From positions 620,001 through 684,000 of the forward strand of contig CP013099.1 of the NCBI GenBank assembly GCA_001447805.1: a stretch of DNA of 64,000 nt. The letters are read 5' to 3'. The translations under genes were made by a program, and so were the position numbers. Origin of the DNA: Candidatus Tenderia electrophaga. GTDB lineage: Bacteria; Pseudomonadota; Gammaproteobacteria; Tenderiales; Tenderiaceae. The notes beneath the pieces were generated by a model, which saw only the letters and a list, made by a program, of their open reading frames with translations, was not told the DNA's origin and did not search any database. Within the stretch, counting starts at the first letter, position 1, and each line of letters opens with the position of its first letter. Of this stretch, positions 28,071 through 38,562 are shown in pieces.

Positions 28071-28472
28071 TTAAGCGTCTGGGCGCCGGTAATCGGCGTA
28101 GGATTTCTCTTCCACCAACTCGGAACCGACCTTGAGATTGATCTTACGCTTTACCGCGGCGCGCTCGTCATTGGTGAAATAGACCGAGCGGGCCAGTTCG
28201 ATGAACCGCGCGTCGAAGGCACCTTCGGCCTCCTTGTCACGGATGTAGTCCTCGATCTCCCACAGCTTCTCATTGATCTGTTTCAGTTCCGCGACCTCGG
28301 CGCTGATATCCTGCTGCGAAAACGGCGAGGCGTCCCAGCTGCGGCGCAGGGTGCTGAGTTCCTTGCGGATGTTGTCCAGCTTGGCCGTATCCTTGATGCG
28401 TTCCGACTTGATTTCGAGAATGGTGATCTTGTCGAGGAATTCACCCACTGAGATTTCTGCAGACAGGTTCAT
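28071..28472 (-). CDS. DUF6165 family protein
   Basis: 133 residues, charged and predicted mainly helical, with ISVGEFLDKITILEIKSERI at the start and FDARFIELARSVYFTNDERA later; this matches my memory of DUF6165. The function is unknown. It is the first gene of the dTDP-rhamnose operon, 15 bases before rfbB. The first half carries heptad-like leucine spacing that could form a coiled coil. Whether it helps polysaccharide synthesis or only shares the transcript is not known. Confidence 0.7.
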   Translation of the reverse strand: MNLSAEISVGEFLDKITILEIKSERIKDTAKLDNIRKELSTLRRSWDASPFSQQDISAEVAELKQINEKLWEIEDYIRDKEAEGAFDARFIELARSVYFTNDERAAVKRKINLKVGSELVEEKSYADYRRPDA

Positions 28473-28639
28473 AGGCGTTCACCGAAGGTCATGTAGTTGT
28501 TTGATGTATAAGCGATATTGGGGCGCTAGTTTACTGGATGGGCAGTCAAAAGGCCACTTCCGCTGATGGCAGCGGGCGCCGCCCAAAGGTGGCCCGGTGG
28601 TTGGGTGTGCTGTGGCGGTGTTCCTCACGGCTTGTGAAT

Positions 28640-29434
28640 CTATTTTCTGATGATGTCGATTTTGTGCTGGGCCTTGGTCCATTTGCCTTCGGGCTTGTCG
28701 ACGTACTGAAAATATTCGTTGGTGAAATTGCCCTGGTTGCAGGTGTAGCGATAACTGGTGGTGTTGACCTTGCTGTTGTCCAACACTTGGTTGAAGACGC
28801 CGGGACCGGTGAGGTCATACACATTCTCCGAGCGGCGATGTTTGATGTTGTCCAACACCACGTCGATCATTTGCGCTAAATGTGGGTTGTCTTTCTTGCT
28901 GGCGATGAAATAGTTGCTGATGTCGCCGCGCTTGGTGGTGACGTACAGCTCGTCATAGTCGGGCTTGACGATCCCGCCCAGCGGCCAGACGAAATGGGCA
29001 TCGATATCCAGGTAGACGCCGCCGTATTTCTGTAGCACCAGCAGGCGCCAAAAATCCGCCTGGGCCGCGCCGATTTGGAGCTTTGAATAGTTGTCATATA
29101 TATCTGCCGCATAGTTCGATTGAATGAAATCCGCCCGCGCCTCGGTCACCATGAAGCGATATTCGAAACTGGGTGACAGCAGGCGGTTGAACAGATAATT
29201 CAGGTAGAGCGGCAGGGTGACGCGGTCGGTGTAATTGGTTTGCCAGATGATCCTGGAAATTACCGCAGGGCCGCGCTTGCTGAAGATCGGCGCGGCCCGT
29301 TGGGGCAGGGTGAATCTTTTGTTGGGAAACAGGAAATGAAAGACGTAACATAACAGCTTGGTAAGATTCGCGATGATTTTTATGATGCGACTAACAAAAA
29401 GAATCAAGAATTTTTTCACGTACTGCGTTCCCAT
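28640..29434 (-). CDS. GT32-like (DXD) glycosyltransferase
   Basis: 264 residues. A hydrophobic N-terminus (about residues 8-35) may anchor it to the membrane. ISRIIWQTNYTDRV, then AAQADFWRLLVLQKYGGVYLD with the DID metal site (LDIDAHFVWPL), is the pattern of the glycosyltransferase sugar-binding DXD family related to yeast OCH1 and bacterial capsule or LPS sugar transferases. It lies alone on the minus strand, divergent from kdkA across a few bases, with a 167-base gap to the rhamnose operon. Donor and acceptor unknown. Confidence 0.8.
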   Translation of the reverse strand: MGTQYVKKFLILFVSRIIKIIANLTKLLCYVFHFLFPNKRFTLPQRAAPIFSKRGPAVISRIIWQTNYTDRVTLPLYLNYLFNRLLSPSFEYRFMVTEARADFIQSNYAADIYDNYSKLQIGAAQADFWRLLVLQKYGGVYLDIDAHFVWPLGGIVKPDYDELYVTTKRGDISNYFIASKKDNPHLAQMIDVVLDNIKHRRSENVYDLTGPGVFNQVLDNSKVNTTSYRYTCNQGNFTNEYFQYVDKPEGKWTKAQHKIDIIRK

Positions 29435-29448
29435 GGCGCGTGGTTGGT

Positions 29449-30231
29449 ATGCATAGTGTGAACCAGGCGCGACGCGGTCGCAATAACGGGGTGGGGCAGG
29501 TGAGCATACAGGCGCAGCAATTCAGCCGGCAGGGCGTGCATATTCTGTTTGACGCCGCCTGTATCGAGCGCCCTGCGGTCGAGTTTTTCGAGCCCGATCA
29601 CTGGCGTGAGCAAGAGGCTCTGCTCGGCGTGGCGCAGGGGCGCGGCGCCGCCTGTATTTTTCGTTTTCGGGATCAGGTGTTTGTTTTGCGTCACTATCGC
29701 CGCGGCGGCTGGATGGCCAAGTTGAGCCATGATCGTTATCGATGGTCGGGGCTGGCCGACACACGCGCCTGGCGCGAATGGCATCTGCTCGCCGAGATGT
29801 ATGAGCAGGGTCTGCCGGTGCCGCGGCCGGTGGCGGCGCGGGTGCGGCGTCACGGCCTGTTTTACAGCGCCGATCTGGTAAGCCTGTGCCTGCCCGGTGT
29901 CACGCCCCTGGCCGATGTGTTGCGGCAGCGGCCCTTGGCTGAGGCGCAGTGGCGCTCAATCGGGGCCACCATTAAACGTTTTCACCGGGCGGGTGTTTAT
30001 CACGCCGATCTCAATGCCCGCAACATCCTTTTGGACCAAGACGGCCAGGTCTTCGTGATTGACTTCGACAAGGGAGCGCGGCGGGCGCCTGATTCGAGCT
30101 GGCAACAGGCCAACCTGGCGCGGCTGCGGCGCTCACTGGGCAAGTTCAAACAGCAACAGGGGCCGTTTCATTTCGAGGCACAGGCCTGGCAATGCGTGTT
30201 GACCGGTTATGCTGCTGTGTCCTCCCTTTGA
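29449..30231 (+). CDS. kdkA: 3-deoxy-D-manno-octulosonic acid kinase
   Basis: Phosphorylates the Kdo residue on lipid A, a modification that can stand in for the second Kdo in mono-Kdo species such as Haemophilus. About 260 residues of the lipopolysaccharide kinase family: VFVLRHYRRGGWMAKLS (nucleotide-binding lysine region), WREWHLLAEMYEQGLPVPRP, the catalytic loop GVYHADLNARNILLD and the metal-binding VIDFDKGARR. The start is unsettled: ATG 29449, GTG 29440 or GTG 29500 are in frame. It lies opposite waaA, the Kdo transferase, which fits the role. Confidence 0.88.
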   Translation: MHSVNQARRGRNNGVGQVSIQAQQFSRQGVHILFDAACIERPAVEFFEPDHWREQEALLGVAQGRGAACIFRFRDQVFVLRHYRRGGWMAKLSHDRYRWSGLADTRAWREWHLLAEMYEQGLPVPRPVAARVRRHGLFYSADLVSLCLPGVTPLADVLRQRPLAEAQWRSIGATIKRFHRAGVYHADLNARNILLDQDGQVFVIDFDKGARRAPDSSWQQANLARLRRSLGKFKQQQGPFHFEAQAWQCVLTGYAAVSSL

Positions 30232-30270
30232 GCCTGGCGCCAGCCGGCGAATTCCCTGCGGTCGCCCTAT

Positions 30271-31557
30271 TCAAAGGGGCGTGTGGGGCGCGGTACCGCG
30301 TGGCGAGACCAGGTAAGACTCCAGCGCTTGCGCGTAGCGTTGTGCCACATCCGCTTTTGTGCCTACCAGTTGTTGCGCCCGTGCACCCATGGCCTTCAAC
30401 TGCCCAGCTTGATGCAGTAGTGTTTCAATTTTTTCGATCAACGCCTCTGCATCGCTTACCTGCACCGCGGCCTGGTGTTGCAGCAGCAGATCACGTTCGT
30501 CGGCAAAATTTTCCATGTGCGGGCCAAATAGGGCCACCTTGCCCAGTCGTGCCGCCTCGATGAGGTTCTGGCCGCCGCGAGGGATGAGCGAGCCGCCCAT
30601 GCACACCAATTCGGCCCCGGCGATAAAGCCCTGCAGCTCACCGAAGGTGTCGGCCAGGTAGATTTGCGTGGCGTTTGTGACCGTATCCTTGTCGCTGCGT
30701 ATCGCCAATGCGTCGGTCAGGGGCCGCAGTTGCTGCAGAATCGCGGCCTTGCGTTTGGGGTGGCGTGGCGCGATGACGAGTAAATATGTCTGGCCCAGAT
30801 CAGAGGCAAGCCAGGCGCGGCTGAGCTGCAACTCTTCATCGTCATGGGTGGAGGCCGCCAGGATATAGGGGCGCGGCAGCTCGATGGGGGCGATTGGCGG
30901 TTGCAGCGCTGGCGCGGCGAACTTGATGTTGTCGATCACCTGGATCTTGTCCGCCGCGGCGCCCAGTGTCTGAAAGCGCTCGGCATCGGTCTCGGAGCGG
31001 GCCAGGATGCGATCGACATTTTGCAGCGCCTGTCGGTAAACCGCGCGCATCCACCTCGGTTTATTCATGCTGCGCCGCGACAGGCGGCCATTGACGATGA
31101 TCAGGGGAATGTCGTTGCGCCGGCATTGATAGAACAGCCGTGGCCAGATTTCGGTTTCCATGATCAGGGCGCAACGCGGTTTGATGTGCTCAAAAAAGCG
31201 GTGCACTGCGCGTTTGAAGTCCAGCGGCAGGTAGACGTGCTCAATGTCCGACCCCAACTTTGTTTGGGCTGTGGCGGCACCGCTGGGTGTGAAGGTGGAA
31301 ACGATCAGGGGGAGCGCCGGGTAGCGTCGGCGCAGCTCCATCACCAGGGGATAGGCGGCATTGACCTCACCCACCGAGGCCATGTGAATCCACACCGGCC
31401 GGTCGTGACGCTCGGGTAGGTCCTTGCCCAGTTTCTGGCGCGCCATGCGCGGGTCTTCGGCCCGGCGGGCCTGGGCGATGCCGTGCCAGGCCAGTACGGG
31501 TGCCAGCAGCGTGAAAAGCACGCGATACCGCCAATCCGGCTTAACGGCGGTAGACAT
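30271..31557 (-). CDS. waaA: 3-deoxy-D-manno-octulosonic acid transferase
   Basis: Transfers Kdo from CMP-Kdo to lipid IVA at the inner membrane. About 428 residues, GT-B fold of the KdtA family: hydrophobic start YRVLFTLLAPVLAWHG, PVWIHMASVGEVNAAYPL with the catalytic Glu, ALIMETEIWPRLFY, and PRGGQNLIEAARLGKVALFG in the donor half. The ATG at 31557 has AAGGGGGAAG before it and overlaps the lpxL end by 17 bases, so the two are coupled. Together with kdkA beside it, the set suggests a phosphorylated Kdo inner core. Confidence 0.95.
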   Translation of the reverse strand: MSTAVKPDWRYRVLFTLLAPVLAWHGIAQARRAEDPRMARQKLGKDLPERHDRPVWIHMASVGEVNAAYPLVMELRRRYPALPLIVSTFTPSGAATAQTKLGSDIEHVYLPLDFKRAVHRFFEHIKPRCALIMETEIWPRLFYQCRRNDIPLIIVNGRLSRRSMNKPRWMRAVYRQALQNVDRILARSETDAERFQTLGAAADKIQVIDNIKFAAPALQPPIAPIELPRPYILAASTHDDEELQLSRAWLASDLGQTYLLVIAPRHPKRKAAILQQLRPLTDALAIRSDKDTVTNATQIYLADTFGELQGFIAGAELVCMGGSLIPRGGQNLIEAARLGKVALFGPHMENFADERDLLLQHQAAVQVSDAEALIEKIETLLHQAGQLKAMGARAQQLVGTKADVAQRYAQALESYLVSPRGTAPHTPL

Positions 31558-32473
31558 CTGCTTCCCCCTTGGGCCGGCTCTTGAAGCGGCGGTGCATCCA
31601 TAGATACTGCGCCGGCGCCTTGCGCACTTCATTTTCGATCAGGGCATTGGTGCGCGTGGCGTCGGCCTGGTCGTCGCCGCTGGGGAAGTCCGTAAGCGCC
31701 GGCAACAGGGTGAGCTGATAGCCGCGGCCGTGGTCCAGGCGGCGTACGAAACAGGGCACCACGGCGGCGCCGGTAAGTTTGGCGAGGCGCGAAGTGGAGG
31801 TCAGGGTGGCGGCGGGAATGCCGAAGAAGGGCGCGAACACGGCATTGACCGTGCCGAAGTCCTGGTCCAGCGCATACCAGCAGACATGGCCCTGCTTTAG
31901 GGTTTTGAGCATGCTGCGCACGTCGCTGCGTTCGATGGCACCGAGAAAGCGGCGTTCGCGGCCGTCCTTCATCACCGCCTCGAACAGCGGATTGCGATGA
32001 TATTTGTACATGACGTAAAAAGGCGCGTGCCGGGCCAGCAGCCGGCCGCCGATCTCCAGGCAGGTGAAGTGGGCGCTGAACAGGATTACACCCTTGCGCT
32101 GTTGGTGCGCGGCCTCCAGATGCTCCAGGCCGTCGATATGGCATAGCGGTGCCAATTTACGTTCACTGCCCCACCAGCACAGACCGATTTCAAACAATGA
32201 GATACCGGTGGAACGAAAACTCTCGTTGACGATGGCCTGCCGTTCGGCCTCGCGGAGATGGGGGAAACATAGTCGGATATTGGTTTCGGCGATGTGGCGG
32301 CGGCGTGGAATGGCCAGTTGCATCAGTCTGCCCAACAGGCCGCCCAGGCCCAGTTGCCAGCGATAGGGCAACAGGATAGCCAGTCTCAGCAGACCGAAGC
32401 CCAGCCACAGCGGCCAGTACCGCGGCGCGAGATACGGACGCGGATCAAGTCTGGCTCTGCTGCGGTTGCTCAA
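31541..32473 (-). CDS. lpxL: Kdo2-lipid A late acyltransferase (LpxL/LpxM family)
   Basis: Adds a secondary acyl chain to lipid A using acyl-ACP. 310 residues: a membrane helix near residues 20-45, then ILFSAHFTCLEIGGRLL with the H-x4-E catalytic pair, VMYKYHRNPLFEAV, DQDFGTVNAVFAPFFGIPA and the LWMHRRFKSRP C-terminal block. The frame opens with TTG at 32473; an in-frame stop lies eight codons before it and no ATG or GTG precedes the conserved N-terminus, so TTG is the probable start. It cannot be told from sequence whether it is lauroyl- or myristoyl-specific. Confidence 0.9.
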   Translation of the reverse strand: MSNRSRARLDPRPYLAPRYWPLWLGFGLLRLAILLPYRWQLGLGGLLGRLMQLAIPRRRHIAETNIRLCFPHLREAERQAIVNESFRSTGISLFEIGLCWWGSERKLAPLCHIDGLEHLEAAHQQRKGVILFSAHFTCLEIGGRLLARHAPFYVMYKYHRNPLFEAVMKDGRERRFLGAIERSDVRSMLKTLKQGHVCWYALDQDFGTVNAVFAPFFGIPAATLTSTSRLAKLTGAAVVPCFVRRLDHGRGYQLTLLPALTDFPSGDDQADATRTNALIENEVRKAPAQYLWMHRRFKSRPKGEADVYRR

Positions 32474-32564
32474 AAGAAAAATCGTGCTTGATTATGGTTG
32501 GGGCGCGTCGCAGCACACAAGACGGTGATTCCTGAGCCGGGGGCAATGCTGCGCACGGCGCCCC

Positions 32565-33902
32565 CTAAGAAGAGGTCTCTAACCAGGCGTTCACCTTTTG
32601 CACGTCTTCCGCACTCAGCATGCCGCCGGCCTGTTTCAGGCGCAGGCTGGCGAGGATGTAGTCGTAGCGTGAGCGCGCATAATCGCGTTGGGTGCGAAAC
32701 AGTTCGCGGCGGGCGTCGAGCACATCGACCGTGGTGCGCGTACCCACTTCATAGCCGGCTTGTGTGGCCTGCAAGGCGCTTTCGGATGAAGCGACCGCCT
32801 GGCGCAGCGCCTTCACCTGGCTGATACCGGCCAGCACATTCAGGTAGGCCTCACTGGCTTCGCGCTGAACCGTGCGGCGTTGCTGTTCCAGCAGATCGCG
32901 GGCTTGCATGTGGCGGGCCGTGGCGCTGCGAATGCCGGCCGAAATGCCGCCGCCCTGATACAGCGGGACGCTGAGTTGCAGGCCGATGGAGTTGGTTTCG
33001 GTTTCGCGGCGGCCGAAACTGCCGCCGCCAACATCGTTGAAGTCATGGCCGGCCACCAGGTCGAGGCTCGGATGGCGGTCGGCGCTTTGTTGTGCCACGG
33101 CCTGGCGCGCCACTTCCACATTGGCTTCCGCGGCCAGCAGGGTGTAATTGTTTTGCAGGGCTGTTTCGACCCAAGCCTCGATATCGGTGGGGTCGGGCGT
33201 GGCCAGTTCCATGTCGTTACCGAGGCCCAGCAGGGGATGCTGCGGCAGGCGGCCGGTGAGTTCACGCAGGCCCTGACGGGTCACGGCGAGGTTGTTCTGA
33301 GCGAGGATCTCGGCGGCGATGGTCTGGTCATAGGCGGCCTGTGCCTCCTGCACGTCGGTAATGGCGATCAGGCCGACCTCGAAGCGCTGTTTGGCCTGTT
33401 CCAGTTGGCGCTCAACGGCGTTTTTTTCCGCCTGCGCGAATTCCAGACTGTCGCGTGCCGCCAGTACCTCGAAATAGGCCTGGGCGACGCGCAGAATGAT
33501 TTCCTGATAGACCTGATTCAGCCGGGCCTCGGCCTGGCGCGTGGTGGCCTCGGCCTGGCGCAACTGAGTGACGTAATCGCGGCGATACAGCGGCTGACGC
33601 AAGTTCAGCGCATAGCCTTTGGCGGTATAGTTGTTCTCGCTCGACGGAATCAGGCCGCCGGAAGAGGTAACCTCTTCACGGACCCGACTGGCATCGGCGC
33701 TGAGGGTGATGTTGGGATAATAGAGAGCCTTGGTCTCACGTTGATCGTAGGCGGTGGCCTCGAAGCCGGCTTCTTCGGCGCTCAGCGTCGGGTCGCTGTC
33801 CAGCGCCGCTTGATAGATCTGCATCAGATCTTCGGCCTGGGCAGCCGGCGCGAGCATGGTGCAAGCGATGAATGTCGCGAATGTGCGTTGCAGCGTATTC
33901 AT
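32565..33902 (-). CDS. tolC: TolC family outer membrane efflux/secretion channel
   Basis: Trimeric outer-membrane channel with a periplasmic alpha-helical tunnel, working with inner-membrane pumps and type I secretion systems. 445 residues: signal peptide ending LAPAAQA near residue 23, then EDLMQIYQAALDSDPTLSAE, the standard opening. The two OEP repeats are long amphipathic helices (residues ~120-210 and ~330-420), separated by QLSVPLYQGGGISAGIR. No pump or membrane-fusion gene is adjacent, so partners lie elsewhere. A rhodanese gene ends 5 bases upstream of its ATG and may share the transcript. Confidence 0.93.
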   Translation of the reverse strand: MNTLQRTFATFIACTMLAPAAQAEDLMQIYQAALDSDPTLSAEEAGFEATAYDQRETKALYYPNITLSADASRVREEVTSSGGLIPSSENNYTAKGYALNLRQPLYRRDYVTQLRQAEATTRQAEARLNQVYQEIILRVAQAYFEVLAARDSLEFAQAEKNAVERQLEQAKQRFEVGLIAITDVQEAQAAYDQTIAAEILAQNNLAVTRQGLRELTGRLPQHPLLGLGNDMELATPDPTDIEAWVETALQNNYTLLAAEANVEVARQAVAQQSADRHPSLDLVAGHDFNDVGGGSFGRRETETNSIGLQLSVPLYQGGGISAGIRSATARHMQARDLLEQQRRTVQREASEAYLNVLAGISQVKALRQAVASSESALQATQAGYEVGTRTTVDVLDARRELFRTQRDYARSRYDYILASLRLKQAGGMLSAEDVQKVNAWLETSS

Positions 33903-33907
33903 GTTGA

Positions 33908-34228
33908 TTAGTAACGCTTCATCCCTGAGTCTACATTGCAGGCCCAGGCGTCGATGCCGCCGACCAGATTGATTAGATGTTCAAAGCCGTTGGCGGCCAA
34001 GATGACACCGGCGCGCTGACTGCGCATGCCATGGTGACAGATTAAGACATATTCCCGCTCCGCGTCCAGCTCGTCCACGGCTTCGGGGATTTGGTGGAGC
34101 GGAATATTGATCGAACCTTGTATGGCGCAGATCTCGACTTCAAACGGTTCCCTGACATCAAGCAGTACCGGTTTGGGCTCGTCTTGGTTAAGCAGTTCGA
34201 GAACCTGCTGGGGGCTCAATTGGCGCAT
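33908..34228 (-). CDS. Single-domain rhodanese (GlpE-like sulfurtransferase)
   Basis: 106 residues, one rhodanese fold without a signal peptide. PVLLDVREPFEVEICAI holds the conserved Asp-Arg, and the active-site loop is C64-H-H-G-M-R-S, a six-residue thiosulfate-type loop with the catalytic cysteine present. It probably carries a persulfide. It sits between tolC and a PCMT-type gene in one direction, an arrangement I recall from other Gammaproteobacteria. Substrate unknown. Confidence 0.9.
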   Translation of the reverse strand: MRQLSPQQVLELLNQDEPKPVLLDVREPFEVEICAIQGSINIPLHQIPEAVDELDAEREYVLICHHGMRSQRAGVILAANGFEHLINLVGGIDAWACNVDSGMKRY

Positions 34229-34277
34229 GAAAACCTACCTTCGTGGCACATAAGCGCGTAATGGTATACGGTTTGCC

Positions 34278-34934
34278 CTAGAATACAAACCGTTGAGGTT
34301 TTATGGCATTTTCCAGGTGCTTGATATCGGTCTCGAACAGGGTCTCCTGACTCCATTCATTGATGCCGGTGCGGGTGATTAAGACGGCTTCCATCACCGG
34401 TGAGTCACCGACGATGGCCACCAGACGTCCGCCGCGGTTGAGTGATTTCTGGAATGCCTCGGGGAGTACCGGCAACGAGCCGGTGATGAAGATGGCGTCA
34501 TAAGGGCCGTGCGCATCCCAGCCCTGGGCGGCGTCGCCCGTTTCCAGGGTGATGTTGGTGATGTCCAATGTCGCCAGGTTCTTGGCCGTGGTATCGACGA
34601 ACGCCTGATGTATGTCGACGCTGTAGACTTCCCGGCAGGTCTTGGCCAGCAGGGCGGTGACATAACCGGTCCCACAACCCACTTCCAGCGCCACGTCACC
34701 CTCCTGAAGATTGAGCGCCTGCAGCATGCGGCCCACGTACTTGGGTGCCAGCATCACCTCGCCGTGGCCGATGGGGATGTCGATGTCGGCATAGGCCACG
34801 TTCTGATAGGCCTGCGGGACAAACGCCTCGCGCGGCATGGCCTCCATCAGTTCCAGTACCTGAGAGTCCAACACATCCCATGGGCGGACCTGCTGCTCCA
34901 CCATATTGAAACGGGCAAGCTCTACATTTGTCAT
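34278..34934 (-). CDS. Protein-L-isoaspartate O-methyltransferase family protein
   Basis: 218 residues of the PCMT fold. FNMVEQQVRPWDVLDSQVL at the start, ADIDIPIGHGEVMLAPKYVGRML in place of the usual G-x-T-I-S-x-P catalytic stretch, and SAM motif ALEVGCGTGYVTALLAKTC, with VYSVDIHQAFVDTTAKNL after it. The divergent catalytic stretch means isoaspartyl repair is less certain than the fold. First gene of a minus-strand set with the rhodanese and tolC; GGGAGCAG precedes the ATG. Confidence 0.83.
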   Translation of the reverse strand: MTNVELARFNMVEQQVRPWDVLDSQVLELMEAMPREAFVPQAYQNVAYADIDIPIGHGEVMLAPKYVGRMLQALNLQEGDVALEVGCGTGYVTALLAKTCREVYSVDIHQAFVDTTAKNLATLDITNITLETGDAAQGWDAHGPYDAIFITGSLPVLPEAFQKSLNRGGRLVAIVGDSPVMEAVLITRTGINEWSQETLFETDIKHLENAIKPQRFVF

Positions 34935-35110
34935 CTTCTGCTCCCTAGCTTAAGGACCGACACAATTCACAACCGCCTAAGGGTAAGCAGTTTGGCGTAT
35001 CGAAGCAAGCGTTTATGTTTATGGAATTGCTAAGGTTTTGCCGTAACAACGGCGGAAATTATAAGCCTGTCCGGTACTTGCGCCTTGAAAAACGCAGGCC
35101 AATGGGCTAA

Positions 35111-37171
<2,061 letters not shown>

Positions 37172-37200
37172 TTGCTGCGCTGGTATTCCTTCTCTCTTCT

Positions 37201-37246
37201 AAGCACCCGCAGGGCATATAGGGGGTACTCGCGGAGCATAAAAGGG
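37201..37246 (+). repeat. Left arm of perfect 46-bp inverted repeat
   Basis: It begins AAGCACCCGCAGGGCATA and ends GGAGCATAAAAGGG; each base pairs with 38027-38072. It starts 29 bases after the thiC stop codon. Outside it, CCTTCTCTCTTCT continues as a weaker match to the flank of the right arm (reverse complement CCCCTCTCCCCTTC). Confidence 0.92.
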
Positions 37247-37261
37247 TTAGGGGTTAAAATT

Positions 37262-37284
37262 CCTGCGTTTGTCGCAGGTTTTTT
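37262..37284 (+). terminator. Rho-independent terminator for thiC, inside the palindromic element
   Basis: Perfect 6-bp stem CCTGCG (37262-37267) / CGCAGG (37273-37278), loop TTTGT, followed directly by six Ts (37279-37284). It is 91 bases past the thiC stop, within the left half of the repeat element. The mirror copy in the right half has lost part of the stem. Confidence 0.82.
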
Positions 37285-38026
37285 GTTTGTATCGCTCCGC
37301 GATGATTGATTTCGATGCGGTTCCCGGACCGCGGCCGGGTTCATTTCTTTTGCGCGGCCAAAAGAAACGAACCAAAGAAAAGGCCGCCCGGATGACTTGC
37401 CGGATTGGCCAACCCCGCCAATCCGGTGCCCTGCGCTCCTCGCCCATAGCGGCGCGCTCTAGAACTCGCCCGCTCGCTATCGCTCCCGGGCTCAGACAAA
37501 GAGCGCTTGTTTCCGCTATGGGCTGCGGTGCTCGGCGGCGTCATACGGGATCTTCCAACCCACCTTAGCCCCACCGGTTGGAAGAAATCATTATGTGGTT
37601 TGGAAAACTGTCCTATTCCAACCTTGAGGGGCCACCGTCGTTGAACCTTGCCCGCCAATCCCATCCGACGCCGCCGAGCATCGCAGGCCGAGACGGGTTA
37701 AGCGCGCAACTGAAGCGTAGTTTGCGCCTTTGCGCGCGCCGTCTCGGGCGAGAAGCAAAGGGGTGAGACGGAAACAGGCGATCATCCAGTGAATGATCGC
37801 CCCGTCGAACGGGTGCGCCGCTTTTAGCGCACCCTGGGCACCATTCAAGGGTCTGGCTGATGGGGCAAGTCGCCGGGAGCATTTCTTTGGTTACTTTCTT
37901 GTTGCCACAAGAAAGTAACTCGCCTTGCGGGGCGAAATCCCGCATCAAAATTAATCATCGCGGTAGCGATACAAACAACAAAACCTGAGACAAACGCAGA
38001 CTTAGTTAATGAACCCCTCACCCTCG

Positions 38027-38072
38027 CCCTTTTATGCTCCGCGAGTACCCCCTATATGCCCTGCGGGTGCTT
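38027..38072 (-). repeat. Right arm of perfect 46-bp inverted repeat
   Basis: Exact reverse complement of 37201-37246. It is followed by GAAGGGGAGAGGGGAC and preceded by CCCCTCACCCTCG, which together look like the common CCCTCTCC...GGTGAGGG type of dispersed repeat. The gene at 38170 ends about 100 bases further on. Confidence 0.92.
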
Positions 38073-38169
38073 GAAGGGGAGAGGGGACAATAAACCAAAG
38101 GTAGGAGAAATAAAAAAGCCCATGCATCACTACGCAAGCTTTTCCAATCAACGAGCTGAACCCCAGGCC

Positions 38170-38562
38170 TTAATCCTCATCATCCCCGTCATCAAAAAAA
38201 TCATCATCCACATCCCCGATCCCGATCTCCTCCAGCGCTTCTTCCTTCGGTTTTTTCTTGGGTGCGGTCGTGACAGCGGGGGGTGCTTCCAAAACAGCCG
38301 ATGGCTTGCCGCGCGGGGTGAATTCCTTGACGATCTTTTTGAAGGCCTTTTTCAGCTCTTTGGTGATGTCGGCCTCATTGCCGTTGAGCGGCCTCAGCTT
38401 GGGTTCAACAATGTCGCGCTTGTATTCGATAATGGCGTTGCGCTGTAGATTGAACAGATAGAGGGTGTCGGTCTTGCCGGTGGAGAGTTTCGGGTCCTGC
38501 GCTACGGGACTGCTTTTGTCTCCGATTTCCAAATAACCAAACCAGAGTGATTCTTTGCTCAT
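38170..38562 (-). CDS. Hypothetical protein with acidic C-terminal tail
   Basis: 130 residues, not recognised. The first ~85 residues are a compact charged domain (SLWFGYLEIGDKSSPVAQD ... LYLFNLQRNAIIEYKRDIV); then a Pro/Ala/Lys linker (PPAVTTAPKKKPKEE) and a strongly acidic end (DVDDDFFDDGDDED). No signal peptide or membrane segment, so cytoplasmic. ATG at 38562. Convergent with the repeat element and divergent from yigZ across about 170 bases. The acidic tail could bind a basic partner, but no function can be assigned. Confidence 0.65.
   Translation of the reverse strand: MSKESLWFGYLEIGDKSSPVAQDPKLSTGKTDTLYLFNLQRNAIIEYKRDIVEPKLRPLNGNEADITKELKKAFKKIVKEFTPRGKPSAVLEAPPAVTTAPKKKPKEEALEEIGIGDVDDDFFDDGDDED

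Larger units (their letters stand above)
37201..38072. repeat. Quasi-palindromic, hairpin-rich non-coding element bounded by a perfect 46-bp inverted repeat
   Basis: This 872-base stretch fills most of the gap between thiC and the gene at 38170. Its two halves carry the same modules in mirror order: the 46-bp outer repeat, a CTGCG-TTTGT-(c/t)CAG hairpin (37262 and near 37990), a CGATGATT-type module (near 37300 and 37940), a TTTCTTT/CAAAAGAAA hairpin (37344-37367 and 37890-37919) and a 28-base arm (37523-37550 and 37659-37686, mostly matching). Further perfect stems: 37400-37409/37417-37426, 37443-37452/37513-37522, 37552-37560/37576-37584, 37777-37785/37793-37801, 37811-37818/37827-37834. 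No frame shows a recognisable protein. It looks like a recurring intergenic repeat or non-autonomous mobile element; from memory, similar sequences recur in other Gammaproteobacteria, but this is unverified. Confidence 0.8.

Noticed and set aside
37247..37948. Several short open frames in the palindromic element
   Set aside because: They cover hairpins and repeat arms, lack ribosome sites and show no protein motif; they reflect high GC and mirror symmetry.
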